Source: Arenibaculum pallidiluteum
GTDB lineage: Bacteria; Pseudomonadota; Alphaproteobacteria; Azospirillales; Azospirillaceae
Length of the DNA stretch: 64,000 nt
Assembly: GCF_017355985.1 (NCBI RefSeq)
Contig: NZ_JAFIQU010000001.1
Span: 186,001-250,000, forward strand
Direction: 5' to 3'
Positions 36,401-44,172 of the stretch are shown in pieces. The notes beneath the pieces were generated by a model. It ran no database searches and was not told the origin of the DNA. It worked only from the letters and a program-made list of their open reading frames with translations. Position 1 is the first letter of the stretch, and each line of letters begins with the position of its first letter. Both the position numbers and the translations under genes were made by a program.

Positions 36401-36594
36401 GAGTAGTCGACGGGGCGCGCGAAGTCGAAGACGAGCCGGCTCCGATCGGCGTGCTGGCCCGCGCGCACGCGCACGGTCTCGACCGCGGGCGCCGCGGCGG
36501 CCAGGTTCTGCGGCGCGCCCTGCGCCCTGGCGGCATCCGCCATGGCCAGCGATGCGGCACTGGCAAGCAGGCATATCGCGAGGCGGAGGCGCAT
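33436..36594 (-). CDS. Large secreted AMIN-like/TPR protein in the flagellar operon
   Basis: A 1052-residue protein. After the signal peptide (to about 24) comes an AMIN-like beta domain at about 40-135 (RLVFDFARPVDYSFDQTGGE, IRLVFGRQARADISGL). A 150-residue Ala/Pro/Gln-rich linker with repeated A-P-A-Q units follows, then a beta-rich stretch, and from about 500 to the end many helical repeats in the TPR/Sel1 style (for example LGEAYLAAGDYPNGIDTLRT). It is the last gene of the fliL-fliM-DUF6468-motE-cheZ operon, starting 5 bases after cheZ. A periplasmic motor or stator-associated role is plausible; I know no function for it. Confidence 0.7.
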   Translation of the reverse strand: MRLRLAICLLASAASLAMADAARAQGAPQNLAAAAPAVETVRVRAGQHADRSRLVFDFARPVDYSFDQTGGEIRLVFGRQARADISGLERARLRTVEGVIQSDANGRLEVRIRVPEATSARHFRSGNSIALDVIDAPRAAEAARAQERPAASAAARTEHPPVQAQRPASQAAAPAAEPRKAEAPLREPAEAEAVRADESKPGAARQDSPAAEAPKAVAPRTDQASPTPARSEQPRAVQAQATPAAPAQAAPAQAAPAQAVQAAPAPPAAERRRSLSVDPRQPASAAVFVRGSRLFVVFDRPLPPDAIRVEPADMTRPEPLAVASGGGFHLPMPQDLVPRVEREGSVWRIHLEAPGAGPAEGLPVISEPDFLLGPRVLVRAGQAASPIAVPDPAVGDRLMVVPLAEAGRAVTRGHGFVQARILPAEQGIVVRPLDDALQVRAVRDGVELTAAGGMVLSSISDIRLAAPPPEAAPAQEPGPAGQRRLLDVAAWKRGASDEFNRLRQSLQQAVIQAPEGERLRRRLDLARFYFSHAYGPEALGMLGMILQAQPELEDQPEFRAVRGASAALAGDFGAARADLAIPALDGNPEVKLWRAVTEAGLDDWQAAARDFLAGRAALDEYPDEPFKKLSLIGAEALAETGSPVEASRALDRLEARIPRAEQNPGVQYLRGRIHAASGRLDDALAIWRELSSSPDAKYRTRAQYALAVAEQETGRVKPEETVARLERLRFAWRGDAFELKVLNRLGEAYLAAGDYPNGIDTLRTALTLFPEDPSAPALAQRVTRAFADLFLKDGAAALAPLDALALYDRYKELAPRGAEGDAIERQLAERLVEIDLLGRAADILEGQVTRRLQGVTKGEVGARLASIRLLDGKPAQAVSALDRSEVPGISEALAGERRVLRARALADERQFDQAMALLAGDASPGAELLRVDVAWRAGHWAEAATALDRIVGPPPSAGTAISRDASQLVVNRAVALALAGDAQGLSKLRQDFGTAMAAGPDADSFRVLTRQGQGGALVDAATIKSRVAEVDVFRKFLSGYRSAAAPRSAAAN

Positions 36595-36599
36595 GGAGC

Positions 36600-37256
36600 T
36601 CAGCCGCCGCCGAGCAGTCGGTCGATCTCGCTCTGGTCGATGCCGGCACCGGGAAGCTGGGGTCCGTTCAGGAGGCTCCGTTCGTCGTCGGTGGACGCGG
36701 CGCCCTCGGGCGCCTCCTCCGGCGCGGGACGCCCGCCCTTGAAGACCTCGTCGCCCAGAGCCTCGACCAGGGCTTCAATCCTGGTCTCGATATGCTTCAG
36801 CGTCCGCACGACCTTGGTGATGCGCTGCCCCGTCACGTCCTGGAAGTTGCAGGCCTCGAAGATGCGCGTCACGGCATCGACGAGCTGGGCGCCATCGTCC
36901 CCGCCAACGCGTCCGGCGATCGCCTGCACCACGTCGCAGCTGTCCATGATGCGGTTGGTCGCGTCCTCGGTCGCGCCCACCACGGCATCGAGCTCGTCGG
37001 TCGCGTTGGGGATCCGATTACCGGAATCCTCCCCGCGGATCGCGGCGATCTCGCGACGCGTGTGCTGGATGAACCGGGCCAGGGATTCGAGCTCCGCATA
37101 GAGCTTGAGGTCCATGGAGGAGACGTCGCCCTCCATGGAGCGCAGGACCGAGGCGACGATTTCCGCCACCTCGGGTCGGGTCAGCGGCTGGCGGGCTTCG
37201 GCCCGCGCGGCGTCGATGCGCGCGCGCAGGGTCGGATCGAAAGCGGCTTGGCTCAT
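36600..37256 (-). CDS. cheZ: Chemotaxis phosphatase CheZ
   Basis: A 218-residue CheZ-family protein that dephosphorylates CheY-P. It has the helical hairpin and catalytic block DATNRIMDSCDVVQAIAG to EACNFQDVTGQRITKVVRTL, with the catalytic Gln in FQDVTGQR. The C-terminal IDQSEIDRLLGGG resembles the CheY-binding peptide shared with FliM and FliN. Chosen ATG at 37256 lies 17 bases after motE. A motor operon is a normal setting for CheZ in this group. Confidence 0.9.
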   Translation of the reverse strand: MSQAAFDPTLRARIDAARAEARQPLTRPEVAEIVASVLRSMEGDVSSMDLKLYAELESLARFIQHTRREIAAIRGEDSGNRIPNATDELDAVVGATEDATNRIMDSCDVVQAIAGRVGGDDGAQLVDAVTRIFEACNFQDVTGQRITKVVRTLKHIETRIEALVEALGDEVFKGGRPAPEEAPEGAASTDDERSLLNGPQLPGAGIDQSEIDRLLGGG

Positions 37257-37273
37257 GCCTGTCCTCTTGCGCC

Positions 37274-38335
37274 TCAGCGCGTGGCGGTTCCGGGGGGCAG
37301 CGCGCTGCGATCGACGAGCTGGGAGGTGACCTCCTTGGCCCTGACCGGCTCCATGGCCGCCAGGATCGGCGCGCTCTTCGATTCCTTCATGCGCTGAAGC
37401 ACGCTCAGCAGGACCGGCATGTCCAGTTCCTGGAAGATCAGCGCTGCTTCCTTGGGCTTCATGGTCTCGTAGATCTTCACGAGGCTGTCGAGCTGGGCCG
37501 CCTGCTGCTCGTCGACCTGGCGCAGCAGTTTCTCGATATTGCCGCGCAGCGTCGACAGCTCGGCGACCTTCTTGTCGATCTGCTGCTCGGCGGCCTTCAT
37601 CAGCGCCTCGCGCTGCTCGATCTCGCGCGCCCGCCGGTCCAGCTCCTCGCGTCGCTCGTTCAGGCGCTGGATCATCTCGGCCCGAACACCCTCGAACTCG
37701 TTCGGCGCCGCGGGCTTGTCCTCGGCGGCGGAGGTATCGATGCGGGTGGCCGTGAGCGGCGGCGGCGGTGGCTGGCTTGCCGGCATCGCCGGATTTGCGG
37801 CTGGCGCCGGCATGTTGGCGCCGGCTGCCGGCGTGGCCGCCGGAGCCGGCTGGACCGCGGCCTGGACCGCCTGGGCAGGTCGCTGAGGCGCCGGCTGCGC
37901 CGCGGTCTGGGCCTGGGTCGCGGCCACGCCGATCTCCGCGGGGGTGCCGCCTGTCGCGAGGACCCAGAGGTCGCCCGCGCGCACGCCGAGCATCAGGACC
38001 GCCACGAAGATTGTGGTCGGCAGCAGCCGGATGCGGACGGGCCCGCGCAGGCGCGGCCATTCGGGTCCCACGCGCCTCGCGCCGGACGTTGGCTTCTTCG
38101 GCTTGCCGGCCGGCTTCCTGGCCGCGGGACGCGGCTTCGCGGCGGCAGGCGCCGCCGTTGCGGAGGGCGCGGCGGAAGGGGCAGCGGAGGGGGTACCGGC
38201 CCGGGCGGCAGTCCGGGCGGCCGTGGCCGGCGTGGCGCCGGCATCGGCCGCGGGCGCCCCGCCCAGGCGGCTGCGGGCCTGCTGGGCGCTCTTCGCCAGG
38301 GCGGCGGGGATCGGTGAGCTGTCCTTCTGGGTCAT
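37274..38335 (-). CDS. motE: MotE-like flagellar motor protein
   Basis: A 353-residue inner-membrane protein. A long Ala/Pro-rich cytosolic N terminus (to about 95) leads to one membrane helix at about 102-122 (RLLPTTIFVAVLMLGVRAGD). A Pro/Ala linker, a long coiled coil (about 225-290) and a C-terminal MgtE-N-like domain (LVKIYETMKPKEAALIFQEL, MPVLLSVLQRMKESKSAPIL) complete the MotE layout. MotE proteins act as periplasmic chaperones for MotC in rhizobia. It lies between the DUF6468 gene and cheZ. Confidence 0.82.
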   Translation of the reverse strand: MTQKDSSPIPAALAKSAQQARSRLGGAPAADAGATPATAARTAARAGTPSAAPSAAPSATAAPAAAKPRPAARKPAGKPKKPTSGARRVGPEWPRLRGPVRIRLLPTTIFVAVLMLGVRAGDLWVLATGGTPAEIGVAATQAQTAAQPAPQRPAQAVQAAVQPAPAATPAAGANMPAPAANPAMPASQPPPPPLTATRIDTSAAEDKPAAPNEFEGVRAEMIQRLNERREELDRRAREIEQREALMKAAEQQIDKKVAELSTLRGNIEKLLRQVDEQQAAQLDSLVKIYETMKPKEAALIFQELDMPVLLSVLQRMKESKSAPILAAMEPVRAKEVTSQLVDRSALPPGTATR

Positions 38336-38342
38336 GACGGCC

Positions 38343-38864
38343 TCAGCGCAGGTTCTCGAGGGCCTGCATCAATTCGCGCTCCGCACGTGACCGCGCCTCG
38401 CCGGTGGCAGCAGGCGGGGCTGGCGGCGCTGGCGGCATCACAGCGGCCGGCGGCGGCTCCGCGGCCCGCGCCTGGGGCCGCGGCGGCTCGCCCGGCCGGG
38501 ATGCCGTCAGCGGCGACGCCGGCCGCGCCGGGGTGGCCGACCGGTGGGTCGAGATCGCCCCCTCCAGGCGCGAGGCAAGGCTGTCCGCGGTCTCGACCAT
38601 GAACTGCAGCTCGTCGCGAATGGTCTGGGCGCGCTGCAGGGCCTTCTGCAGCTTCTCGCCACTTTCCTCGGTCATGGCCTTCATGTTCTGCACGCCCGCA
38701 TCGGCGCGCTCGGTCGCCTCGGCGAAGCCGCGGATCAGCGCCTCCAGCTCCGCCTTGCTGTCACGCAGAGTGGAAAGCTGCCTGTTCAGCCGGACCGCGA
38801 AGGCGATGGTCGCAGCCAGGAGGCCGACGATGGCCACATCAAGGACCAGGCCGACGATGCTCAT
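38343..38864 (-). CDS. DUF6468-like membrane protein of the motor operon
   Basis: A 173-residue protein with one N-terminal membrane helix (VGLVLDVAIVGLLAATIAFA), a coiled coil at about 28-100 (KAELEALIRGFAEATERADA) and an Ala/Pro-rich tail ending in a small helix SRAERELMQALENLR. It resembles DUF6468, found next to fliM in Rhodospirillales; function unknown. Its ATG overlaps the fliM stop by 4 bases. Confidence 0.75.
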   Translation of the reverse strand: MSIVGLVLDVAIVGLLAATIAFAVRLNRQLSTLRDSKAELEALIRGFAEATERADAGVQNMKAMTEESGEKLQKALQRAQTIRDELQFMVETADSLASRLEGAISTHRSATPARPASPLTASRPGEPPRPQARAAEPPPAAVMPPAPPAPPAATGEARSRAERELMQALENLR

Positions 38865-39946
38865 CTCCGGTCCTCCGTCTTCGGTGCCTCGCGATCGATG
38901 CGGATGGCGATCTGGCCGCCCTTGCGCCCCATGCGTCCCTCGAACATCGCCACGTCGCCGCAGCGCAGCTCCACGAACTCGTCGGGCGCGGCGTTCAGAA
39001 GGATGCGGCTGCCGACGCGCCAGTTCAGCACTTCGTAGAGCGGCATGGTGATCTCGTCGAGCACCGCGCTGATCTGGACGTCGGTCATCCAGAGCTCGCT
39101 CGCCAGGTGGGTTTCCCAGATGGAGTCGCGGCCGAACTTCTCGCCCATGAACATCTGCAGGAGCAGCTCTCGGACGGGCTCGAGGGTCGCGTAGGGAATC
39201 AGCAGCTCGAGACGGCCGCCACGATCCTCCATGTCGATGCGCAGCTTCGCCAGCACGGCCGCGTTGGCAGGCCGGGCGATGGTGGCGAACCGGGGATTCG
39301 TCTCCAGCCGGTCGAAGCGGAACGTGACCGGCGACAGCGGGTCGAAGGCGGCGGACAGGTCAGAGAGAACCACATGGACCATCCGCTCGACCAGGTTGCG
39401 CTCGATGGTCGTGTAGGGCCGGCCCTCGATGCGCATGGCGGCCGTGCCGCGGCGCCCCCCCAGCAGCACGTCCACGATCGAGTAGATCAGCGCGGAATCG
39501 ACGACCATCAGGCCGAAGTTGTCCCACTCCTCGGCCTTGAACACCGAGAGCATGGCCGGCAGCGGAATCGAGTTCAGGTAGTCGCCGAAGCGCACCGAGG
39601 AGATCTGGTCGAGGCTGACCTCGACGTTGTCCGAGGTGAAGTTGCGCAGCGAGGTCGACATCATGCGCACGAGGCGGTCGAAGACCACCTCGAGCATCGG
39701 GAGGCGCTCGTAGTTGACCAGGGCGCTGTTGACCAGCGCCATGATGCCGGAGTTCTCGCCGTCGCCGGCACCGTCGCTGTCGAAGCCGAGAAGGCTGTCG
39801 ATCTCGTCCTGGTTCAGGACGCGCGTCGTGCCGCCGCCTCCGGCGTCTCCGCCCGCGTCGTCGCCGCTGCCCTCCTCGGCCAGCGCGGCCCATTCCGCGG
39901 CGAGACGCTCCTCCTCGCTGAGCCCGTCCAGCCTGGGATCGCTCAT
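38861..39946 (-). CDS. fliM: Flagellar motor switch protein FliM
   Basis: A 361-residue C-ring protein. The N-terminal CheY-binding peptide NQDEIDSLLGFD is at about 44-55, after an acidic/Gly leader. A CheC-like middle domain has VEVSLDQISSVRFGDYLNSI and the GGRRGT turn, and a SpoA-like C-terminal domain follows. It sets motor direction. It is 13 bases after fliL. Confidence 0.95.
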   Translation of the reverse strand: MSDPRLDGLSEEERLAAEWAALAEEGSGDDAGGDAGGGGTTRVLNQDEIDSLLGFDSDGAGDGENSGIMALVNSALVNYERLPMLEVVFDRLVRMMSTSLRNFTSDNVEVSLDQISSVRFGDYLNSIPLPAMLSVFKAEEWDNFGLMVVDSALIYSIVDVLLGGRRGTAAMRIEGRPYTTIERNLVERMVHVVLSDLSAAFDPLSPVTFRFDRLETNPRFATIARPANAAVLAKLRIDMEDRGGRLELLIPYATLEPVRELLLQMFMGEKFGRDSIWETHLASELWMTDVQISAVLDEITMPLYEVLNWRVGSRILLNAAPDEFVELRCGDVAMFEGRMGRKGGQIAIRIDREAPKTEDRR

Positions 39947-39959
39947 CGACCTGCCCCCC

Positions 39960-40490
39960 TCACTGGACGAGCATTTCGCGGAAGAGCACGTCGCGGATGC
40001 GCACGGGCTGGGCCGCCTGCGAGATGCGCAGGAGCAGCTCCTCGCGCAGCCGGTACATGCCGGCCGATCCGCGCAGGTCGTCGAGCCGGAGCTCGCGCAG
40101 ATAGACCTGGAAATTGTCGATGATGCGCGGCATCACCCGCTCGATCGCCGCGACGTCCTGCTGGCTCGCGAGCTCGATCGCGATGCTGATCTTCAGGAAG
40201 TTCTGGCGGCGCTGGTTGCCGCTGTTCAGGTTCACCAGGAGGTCGGGCACCGTGTAGAAGACGCCGGGGCCGTCGATCACCGGCTCCTCGGCCGGCTTCT
40301 CCTCGTGGTGCGCCTCCTCCTTCTTGGCGCCGAACATGTCGAGCACGCCGCTGAAATACACCGCCGCACCGCCGCCGATCAGGAGCAGCAGCGGCAGCAG
40401 GACGAACAGCACGAGCTTCTTGCCGCTGAACTTCTTCCGCGGAAGCTGGTCGGGCGAAACATCATCGTCGTCAAGGGCCTGGGCCGACAT
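39960..40490 (-). CDS. fliL: Flagellar basal-body-associated protein FliL
   Basis: A 176-residue protein with one membrane helix (LVLFVLLPLLLLIGGGAAVY, about 26-45) and a periplasmic stomatin-like domain (FLKISIAIELASQQDVAAIE to EELLLRISQAAQPVRIRDVL FREMLV). It supports the stators. It is the first gene of the minus operon; the 220-base region before it holds a GTTAAC half site and no convincing sigma-54 match on its strand. Confidence 0.93.
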   Translation of the reverse strand: MSAQALDDDDVSPDQLPRKKFSGKKLVLFVLLPLLLLIGGGAAVYFSGVLDMFGAKKEEAHHEEKPAEEPVIDGPGVFYTVPDLLVNLNSGNQRRQNFLKISIAIELASQQDVAAIERVMPRIIDNFQVYLRELRLDDLRGSAGMYRLREELLLRISQAAQPVRIRDVLFREMLVQ

Positions 40491-40660
40491 TGCGCCTCAG
40501 AACTTCGGAATCCCCGAAATCCTAGTCAGACGATAGTTAACAAGTCGTTTCACCCAATAGAAGGAGGTAAATGCCGGGCTGTTCGCCGCGGCGGCATCTT
40601 TTGCCCGGCAAGCCGTGCAGCCATGGCCCGCAAATGGCGGAAACACTGGCCTCTCCCGCT

Positions 40661-40675
40661 TGGCATGCCCCTTGC
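40661..40675 (+). promoter_or_regulatory. Sigma-54 promoter of the flgF operon
   Basis: TGGCATGCCCCTTGC matches TGGCAC-N5-TTGC at all but one position, with GG and GC at the correct spacing. The flgF ATG is 39 bases downstream. Confidence 0.75.
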
Positions 40676-40713
40676 GAGGAATGGGGCGCACCGCGAGGCG
40701 GAGGCTGAGGACG

Positions 40714-41454
40714 ATGGAAAACCCGCTCTATATCGCCCTGTCGCGACAGAACGCACTGAGACGTCAGCTCGACGTCACGGCGCACAACGTCGCGAACATG
40801 AACACCACGGGCTACAAGAACCAGCGCATGCTGTTCGTGGAGTACATCGCCAAGCCCCAGGGCGTCGGCGTCCAGCCCCGCGACCAGCGGATGTCGATGG
40901 TCGAGGACCTGGCGGTGCTGCGCGACCTGAGCGCGGGCCCCATCGCGCAGACCGGCAACCCCTTCGACCTGGCGCTGGACGGCGACGGCTACCTGGTGGT
41001 CGAGACCACCTCGGGCCCGCGCTATACCCGCACCGGACAGATGCATCTCGACGGCGGGCGCCGCATCGTCAATGCCAACGGCCTTCCGCTGCTCGGCGAG
41101 GGCAACCAGCCGATCGAGCTGCCGGCCGATGCCGGCGCCGTCACGATCCGCGGCGATGGCACCATCGAGACCGCCAACGGCGGCATCGCCGGCCGGCTTC
41201 AGGTGGTGCGCTTCGAGCGCCCGCAGTTCATGTCGGAACTCGGCGGCGGCCTCTACGCCTCCGACGAGCCGGCCCAGCCCGCGGAGGACACGCGGGTGCT
41301 CCAGGGCGCCCTCGAGCAGTCCAATGTCCAGGCCGTGGCCGAGATGACGCAGATGACCGAGATCCTGCGCCAGTACCAGTCTACGCAGCGCCTGATCGAA
41401 ACCGAACACGAACGCCAGCGCAGCGCGATCCAGCGCCTGGCTCGCACGAACTGA
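40714..41454 (+). CDS. flgF: Flagellar proximal rod protein FlgF
   Basis: A 246-residue rod protein with the rod motif QLDVTAHNVANMNTTGYKNQ, a central FDLALDGDGYLVV block and a C-terminal helix VAEMTQMTEILRQYQSTQRL. I chose the ATG at 40714, since longer frames add an unrelated N terminus. It is first in the flgF-flgG-flgA-flgH set and has its own sigma-54 element. Confidence 0.94.
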   Translation: MENPLYIALSRQNALRRQLDVTAHNVANMNTTGYKNQRMLFVEYIAKPQGVGVQPRDQRMSMVEDLAVLRDLSAGPIAQTGNPFDLALDGDGYLVVETTSGPRYTRTGQMHLDGGRRIVNANGLPLLGEGNQPIELPADAGAVTIRGDGTIETANGGIAGRLQVVRFERPQFMSELGGGLYASDEPAQPAEDTRVLQGALEQSNVQAVAEMTQMTEILRQYQSTQRLIETEHERQRSAIQRLARTN

Positions 41455-41467
41455 GGAGCGGACGACA

Positions 41468-42241
41468 ATGCGCAGCCTGAGCATCGGCGCCACCGGCATG
41501 CTGGCCCAGCAGCTGAACGTCGAAGTGATCTCGAACAACATCGCGAACCTGACGACGTCGGGCTTCAAGCGCCAACGCGCCGAGTTCCAGGACCTCCTGT
41601 ACCAGAACTACCGCCGCGTCGGCTCCACCTCCTCGGACGCCGGGACGATCGTGCCCTCGGGCATCCAGATCGGCGCCGGCGTGAAGACCAGCGCGGTCTA
41701 CCGGATCCACGAGCAGGGCAACCTGAGCGTCACCGACAACTCGCTGGACCTCGCGATCAACGGCCAGGGCTTCTTCCAGATCGAGATGCCGGACGGGACC
41801 ACGAGCTACACCCGCTCGGGCTCGTTCCAGCTGAGCCCCGAGGGCACCATCGTGACCTCCGACGGCTATCCCCTCGTTCCGGGCATCGTGGTCCCGGCCG
41901 ACGCGGTGACGATCACCATCAACGGCGAAGGCTCGGTCCTCATCAACGACGACGCGGCCCCCGTAGGCCAGATCCAGCTCGCCAACTTCCCCAACGAAGC
42001 CGGGCTCGAATCCATGGGCGGCAGCCTGCTGCGCGTGACGCCCGCCTCGGGCGAGGCGGCGGTCGCCAACCCCGGCGCGGCCGGCTTCGGCCGCCTGATC
42101 CAGGGCTCCGTGGAGATGTCGAACGTCAACATCGTCCAGGAGATCACCTCGCTGATCACCGCGCAGCGCGCCTACGAGATGAACTCGAAGGTGATCAGCA
42201 CCAGCGACCAGATGATGAACAGCGTCTCGCAGATGCGCTGA
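41468..42241 (+). CDS. flgG: Flagellar distal rod protein FlgG
   Basis: A 257-residue distal rod protein. It has QQLNVEVISNNIANLTTSGF, the FlgG-specific stretch around YQNYRRVGSTSSDAGTIVPS and a C-terminal VNIVQEITSLITAQRAYEMN. The length is close to the usual 260. It begins 13 bases after flgF. Confidence 0.96.
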   Translation: MRSLSIGATGMLAQQLNVEVISNNIANLTTSGFKRQRAEFQDLLYQNYRRVGSTSSDAGTIVPSGIQIGAGVKTSAVYRIHEQGNLSVTDNSLDLAINGQGFFQIEMPDGTTSYTRSGSFQLSPEGTIVTSDGYPLVPGIVVPADAVTITINGEGSVLINDDAAPVGQIQLANFPNEAGLESMGGSLLRVTPASGEAAVANPGAAGFGRLIQGSVEMSNVNIVQEITSLITAQRAYEMNSKVISTSDQMMNSVSQMR

Positions 42242-42266
42242 CCGCCGAAGCGCGAGGAGAGCCAAG

Positions 42267-43208
42267 ATGAAGCAGATCGTGATCATGGTCCTGGCCGCCG
42301 CGGCCTTCGTCGCCGCGGTCTCCGCCAAGGCCGCGACCCTGCGCTCCGACGGCGAGGTCGCCGGCGACAGGATCACGCTGGGCGACCTGTTCGAGGGCGT
42401 CGGCGAGCGCGCCGGCGTGGCCGTGGGCCAGGCCCCCGCCCCCGGCCGCCGCGCGGTCTTCGACGCCGTCTCGCTTCATCGCCTGGCTCGTCAGTACGGC
42501 GTCGACTGGGCCCCGGCCGGCCAGGGCGACCGCATCGCCCTGACGCGGAGCAGCAACGTCGTGGGCGCCGAGGCGGTGCAGCTCGCCTTGGCCGAGGCGC
42601 TGTCCGACCGGATCCGCGAAGGTCGGCTGTCGGTCGAGCTCGACAATCGCGCGATCGAGATCCACCTGCCGCTCGACGCAGCCCCCAGCCTCTCGGTCGA
42701 GGCCGTGACCCTGGACCAGGCGCTGAACCGCTTCAGCGCGGCCATCGTCGCGGGCGAAGGGCGCAGCCAGGTCCGCATCCCCGTCTCGGGCAAGGCCATG
42801 GCGGTGCTAGACGTCCCGGTCCTGACGCGCCGCCTGGCCGTCGGCGAGGCCATCGCCCCGACCGACATCGCCTGGACCGAGCTGCGGGTGGGCCGCGGCA
42901 TGGAGGACGTTGCCCGCACCGAGGCACAGCTCGTCGGCCTTGCCGTGCGCCGTCCGCTCGCCCCCAACACGCCGGTCCGCCTCGGCGACCTGCGCCAACC
43001 CACGCTCGTCACCAAGGGGCAGATCGTCACGATCTCGCTGGAGCGCCCCGGCATCCAGCTGACCGCCAAGGGCCGCGCGCTCCAGGACGGCAGCCAGGGC
43101 GACGTCGTCCGCGTCGTGAACACCAGCAGCAACCGCACCATCGAGGCGACGGTGACCGGCCAGAACCTGGTCGCCGTCTCCGCCGCCCGCCAGCTCGCCC
43201 AGTTCTGA
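42267..43208 (+). CDS. flgA: P-ring assembly chaperone FlgA
   Basis: A 313-residue periplasmic chaperone for FlgI. It has a signal peptide to about residue 22, an N-terminal region, and the SAF-like C-terminal domain (RRLAVGEAIAPTDIAWTELR, RPLAPNTPVRLGDLRQPTLV, GRALQDGSQGDVVRVVNTSS). GAGGAGAG lies upstream of the ATG. Confidence 0.93.
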   Translation: MKQIVIMVLAAAAFVAAVSAKAATLRSDGEVAGDRITLGDLFEGVGERAGVAVGQAPAPGRRAVFDAVSLHRLARQYGVDWAPAGQGDRIALTRSSNVVGAEAVQLALAEALSDRIREGRLSVELDNRAIEIHLPLDAAPSLSVEAVTLDQALNRFSAAIVAGEGRSQVRIPVSGKAMAVLDVPVLTRRLAVGEAIAPTDIAWTELRVGRGMEDVARTEAQLVGLAVRRPLAPNTPVRLGDLRQPTLVTKGQIVTISLERPGIQLTAKGRALQDGSQGDVVRVVNTSSNRTIEATVTGQNLVAVSAARQLAQF

Positions 43209-43231
43209 CTCCGATCCCGAGGAGCGAAATC

Positions 43232-43999
43232 ATGACCATCGCCGCCATCCGCCCCGCCCTCCGACCGGCCCTCCGGCTCGCCCTGCCGCTGGTCTGCGCG
43301 ATGGCGCTCAGCGCTTGCAATGCGACCCAGCGCATCGCCGACATTGGCTCGGGTCCGCGCCTGAGCACGATCCAGAACCCCCAGACCCAGGCCGGCTACA
43401 CGCCCGTGAGCCTTCCGATGCCGGCCCCCGTCGTCGGCACGCGCGAGCCGAACTCCCTGTGGCGGGCCGGCAGCCGGGCCTTCTTCAAGGATCAGCGCGC
43501 AGCGCGCGTCGGCGACATCCTGACGGTCACCATCGACATCAAGGACAGCGCCAAGATCGACAACGAGACCGAGCGCACGCGCAGCGGCTCCGAGTCCCTG
43601 GGCGTGCCGAACCTTCTCGGCTTCGAGCAGTCGATCGCCCGGCGCCTGAACGCCGATCCCGCAAACGCCGTCGACATGTCGACGGACTCCGCAACCAAGG
43701 GCACGGGCTCCGTGACGCGGCAGGAATCCATCACGCTGCAGGTGGCGGCGCTGGTCACGGACGTTCTGCCGAACGGCAACTTGGTGATCCAGGGCCGCCA
43801 GGAGGTCCGCGTGAACTTCGAGTTGCGCGAGCTGACCATCGCCGGCGTGATCCGCCCCGAGGACATCGGCTCGGACAACCGGGTGAGCTACGAGAAGATC
43901 GCCGAGGCCCGCATCTCCTACGGCGGCCGCGGCCAGATCACCGATGTGCAGCAGCCGCGCTACGGCCAGCAGCTCTTCGACATCATCATGCCGTTCTGA
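43232..43999 (+). CDS. flgH: Flagellar L-ring lipoprotein FlgH
   Basis: A 255-residue outer-membrane ring protein. The lipobox LSAC has the lipidated cysteine at residue 29. It has SLWRAGSRAFFKDQRAARVG, DILTVTIDIKDSAKIDNETE and the C-terminal INIAEARISYGGRGQ-like region (KIAEARISYGGRGQITDVQQ). It forms the L ring around the rod. A terminator follows 52 bases after the stop. Confidence 0.95.
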   Translation: MTIAAIRPALRPALRLALPLVCAMALSACNATQRIADIGSGPRLSTIQNPQTQAGYTPVSLPMPAPVVGTREPNSLWRAGSRAFFKDQRAARVGDILTVTIDIKDSAKIDNETERTRSGSESLGVPNLLGFEQSIARRLNADPANAVDMSTDSATKGTGSVTRQESITLQVAALVTDVLPNGNLVIQGRQEVRVNFELRELTIAGVIRPEDIGSDNRVSYEKIAEARISYGGRGQITDVQQPRYGQQLFDIIMPF

Positions 44000-44050
44000 T
44001 CGCGAGAAGGCCGACGGGATTGGGAATGGGCCGCCGCAGGGCGGTTCCGG

Positions 44051-44080
44051 AGGGGGGCAGAACGCCCCCCTTTCCTGTTT
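44051..44080 (+). terminator. Rho-independent terminator after flgH
   Basis: AGGGGGGC and GCCCCCCT form an 8-bp stem around AGAAC, followed by TTTCCTGTTT. Confidence 0.75.
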
Positions 44081-44172
44081 CAGGCGCCCCGGTGACGCAG
44101 AGGTGGCGCAGACGCCGCCCGCCTCGCCTCGCTCCGGCCGGACGCCGTCACCCCGGGTTCAGCCCCCCCGGT

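Noticed and set aside
40607-40624. Sigma-54 element for fliL on the minus strand
   Set aside because: TGGCTG and TTGC are present but 11 rather than 10 bases separate GG and GC.
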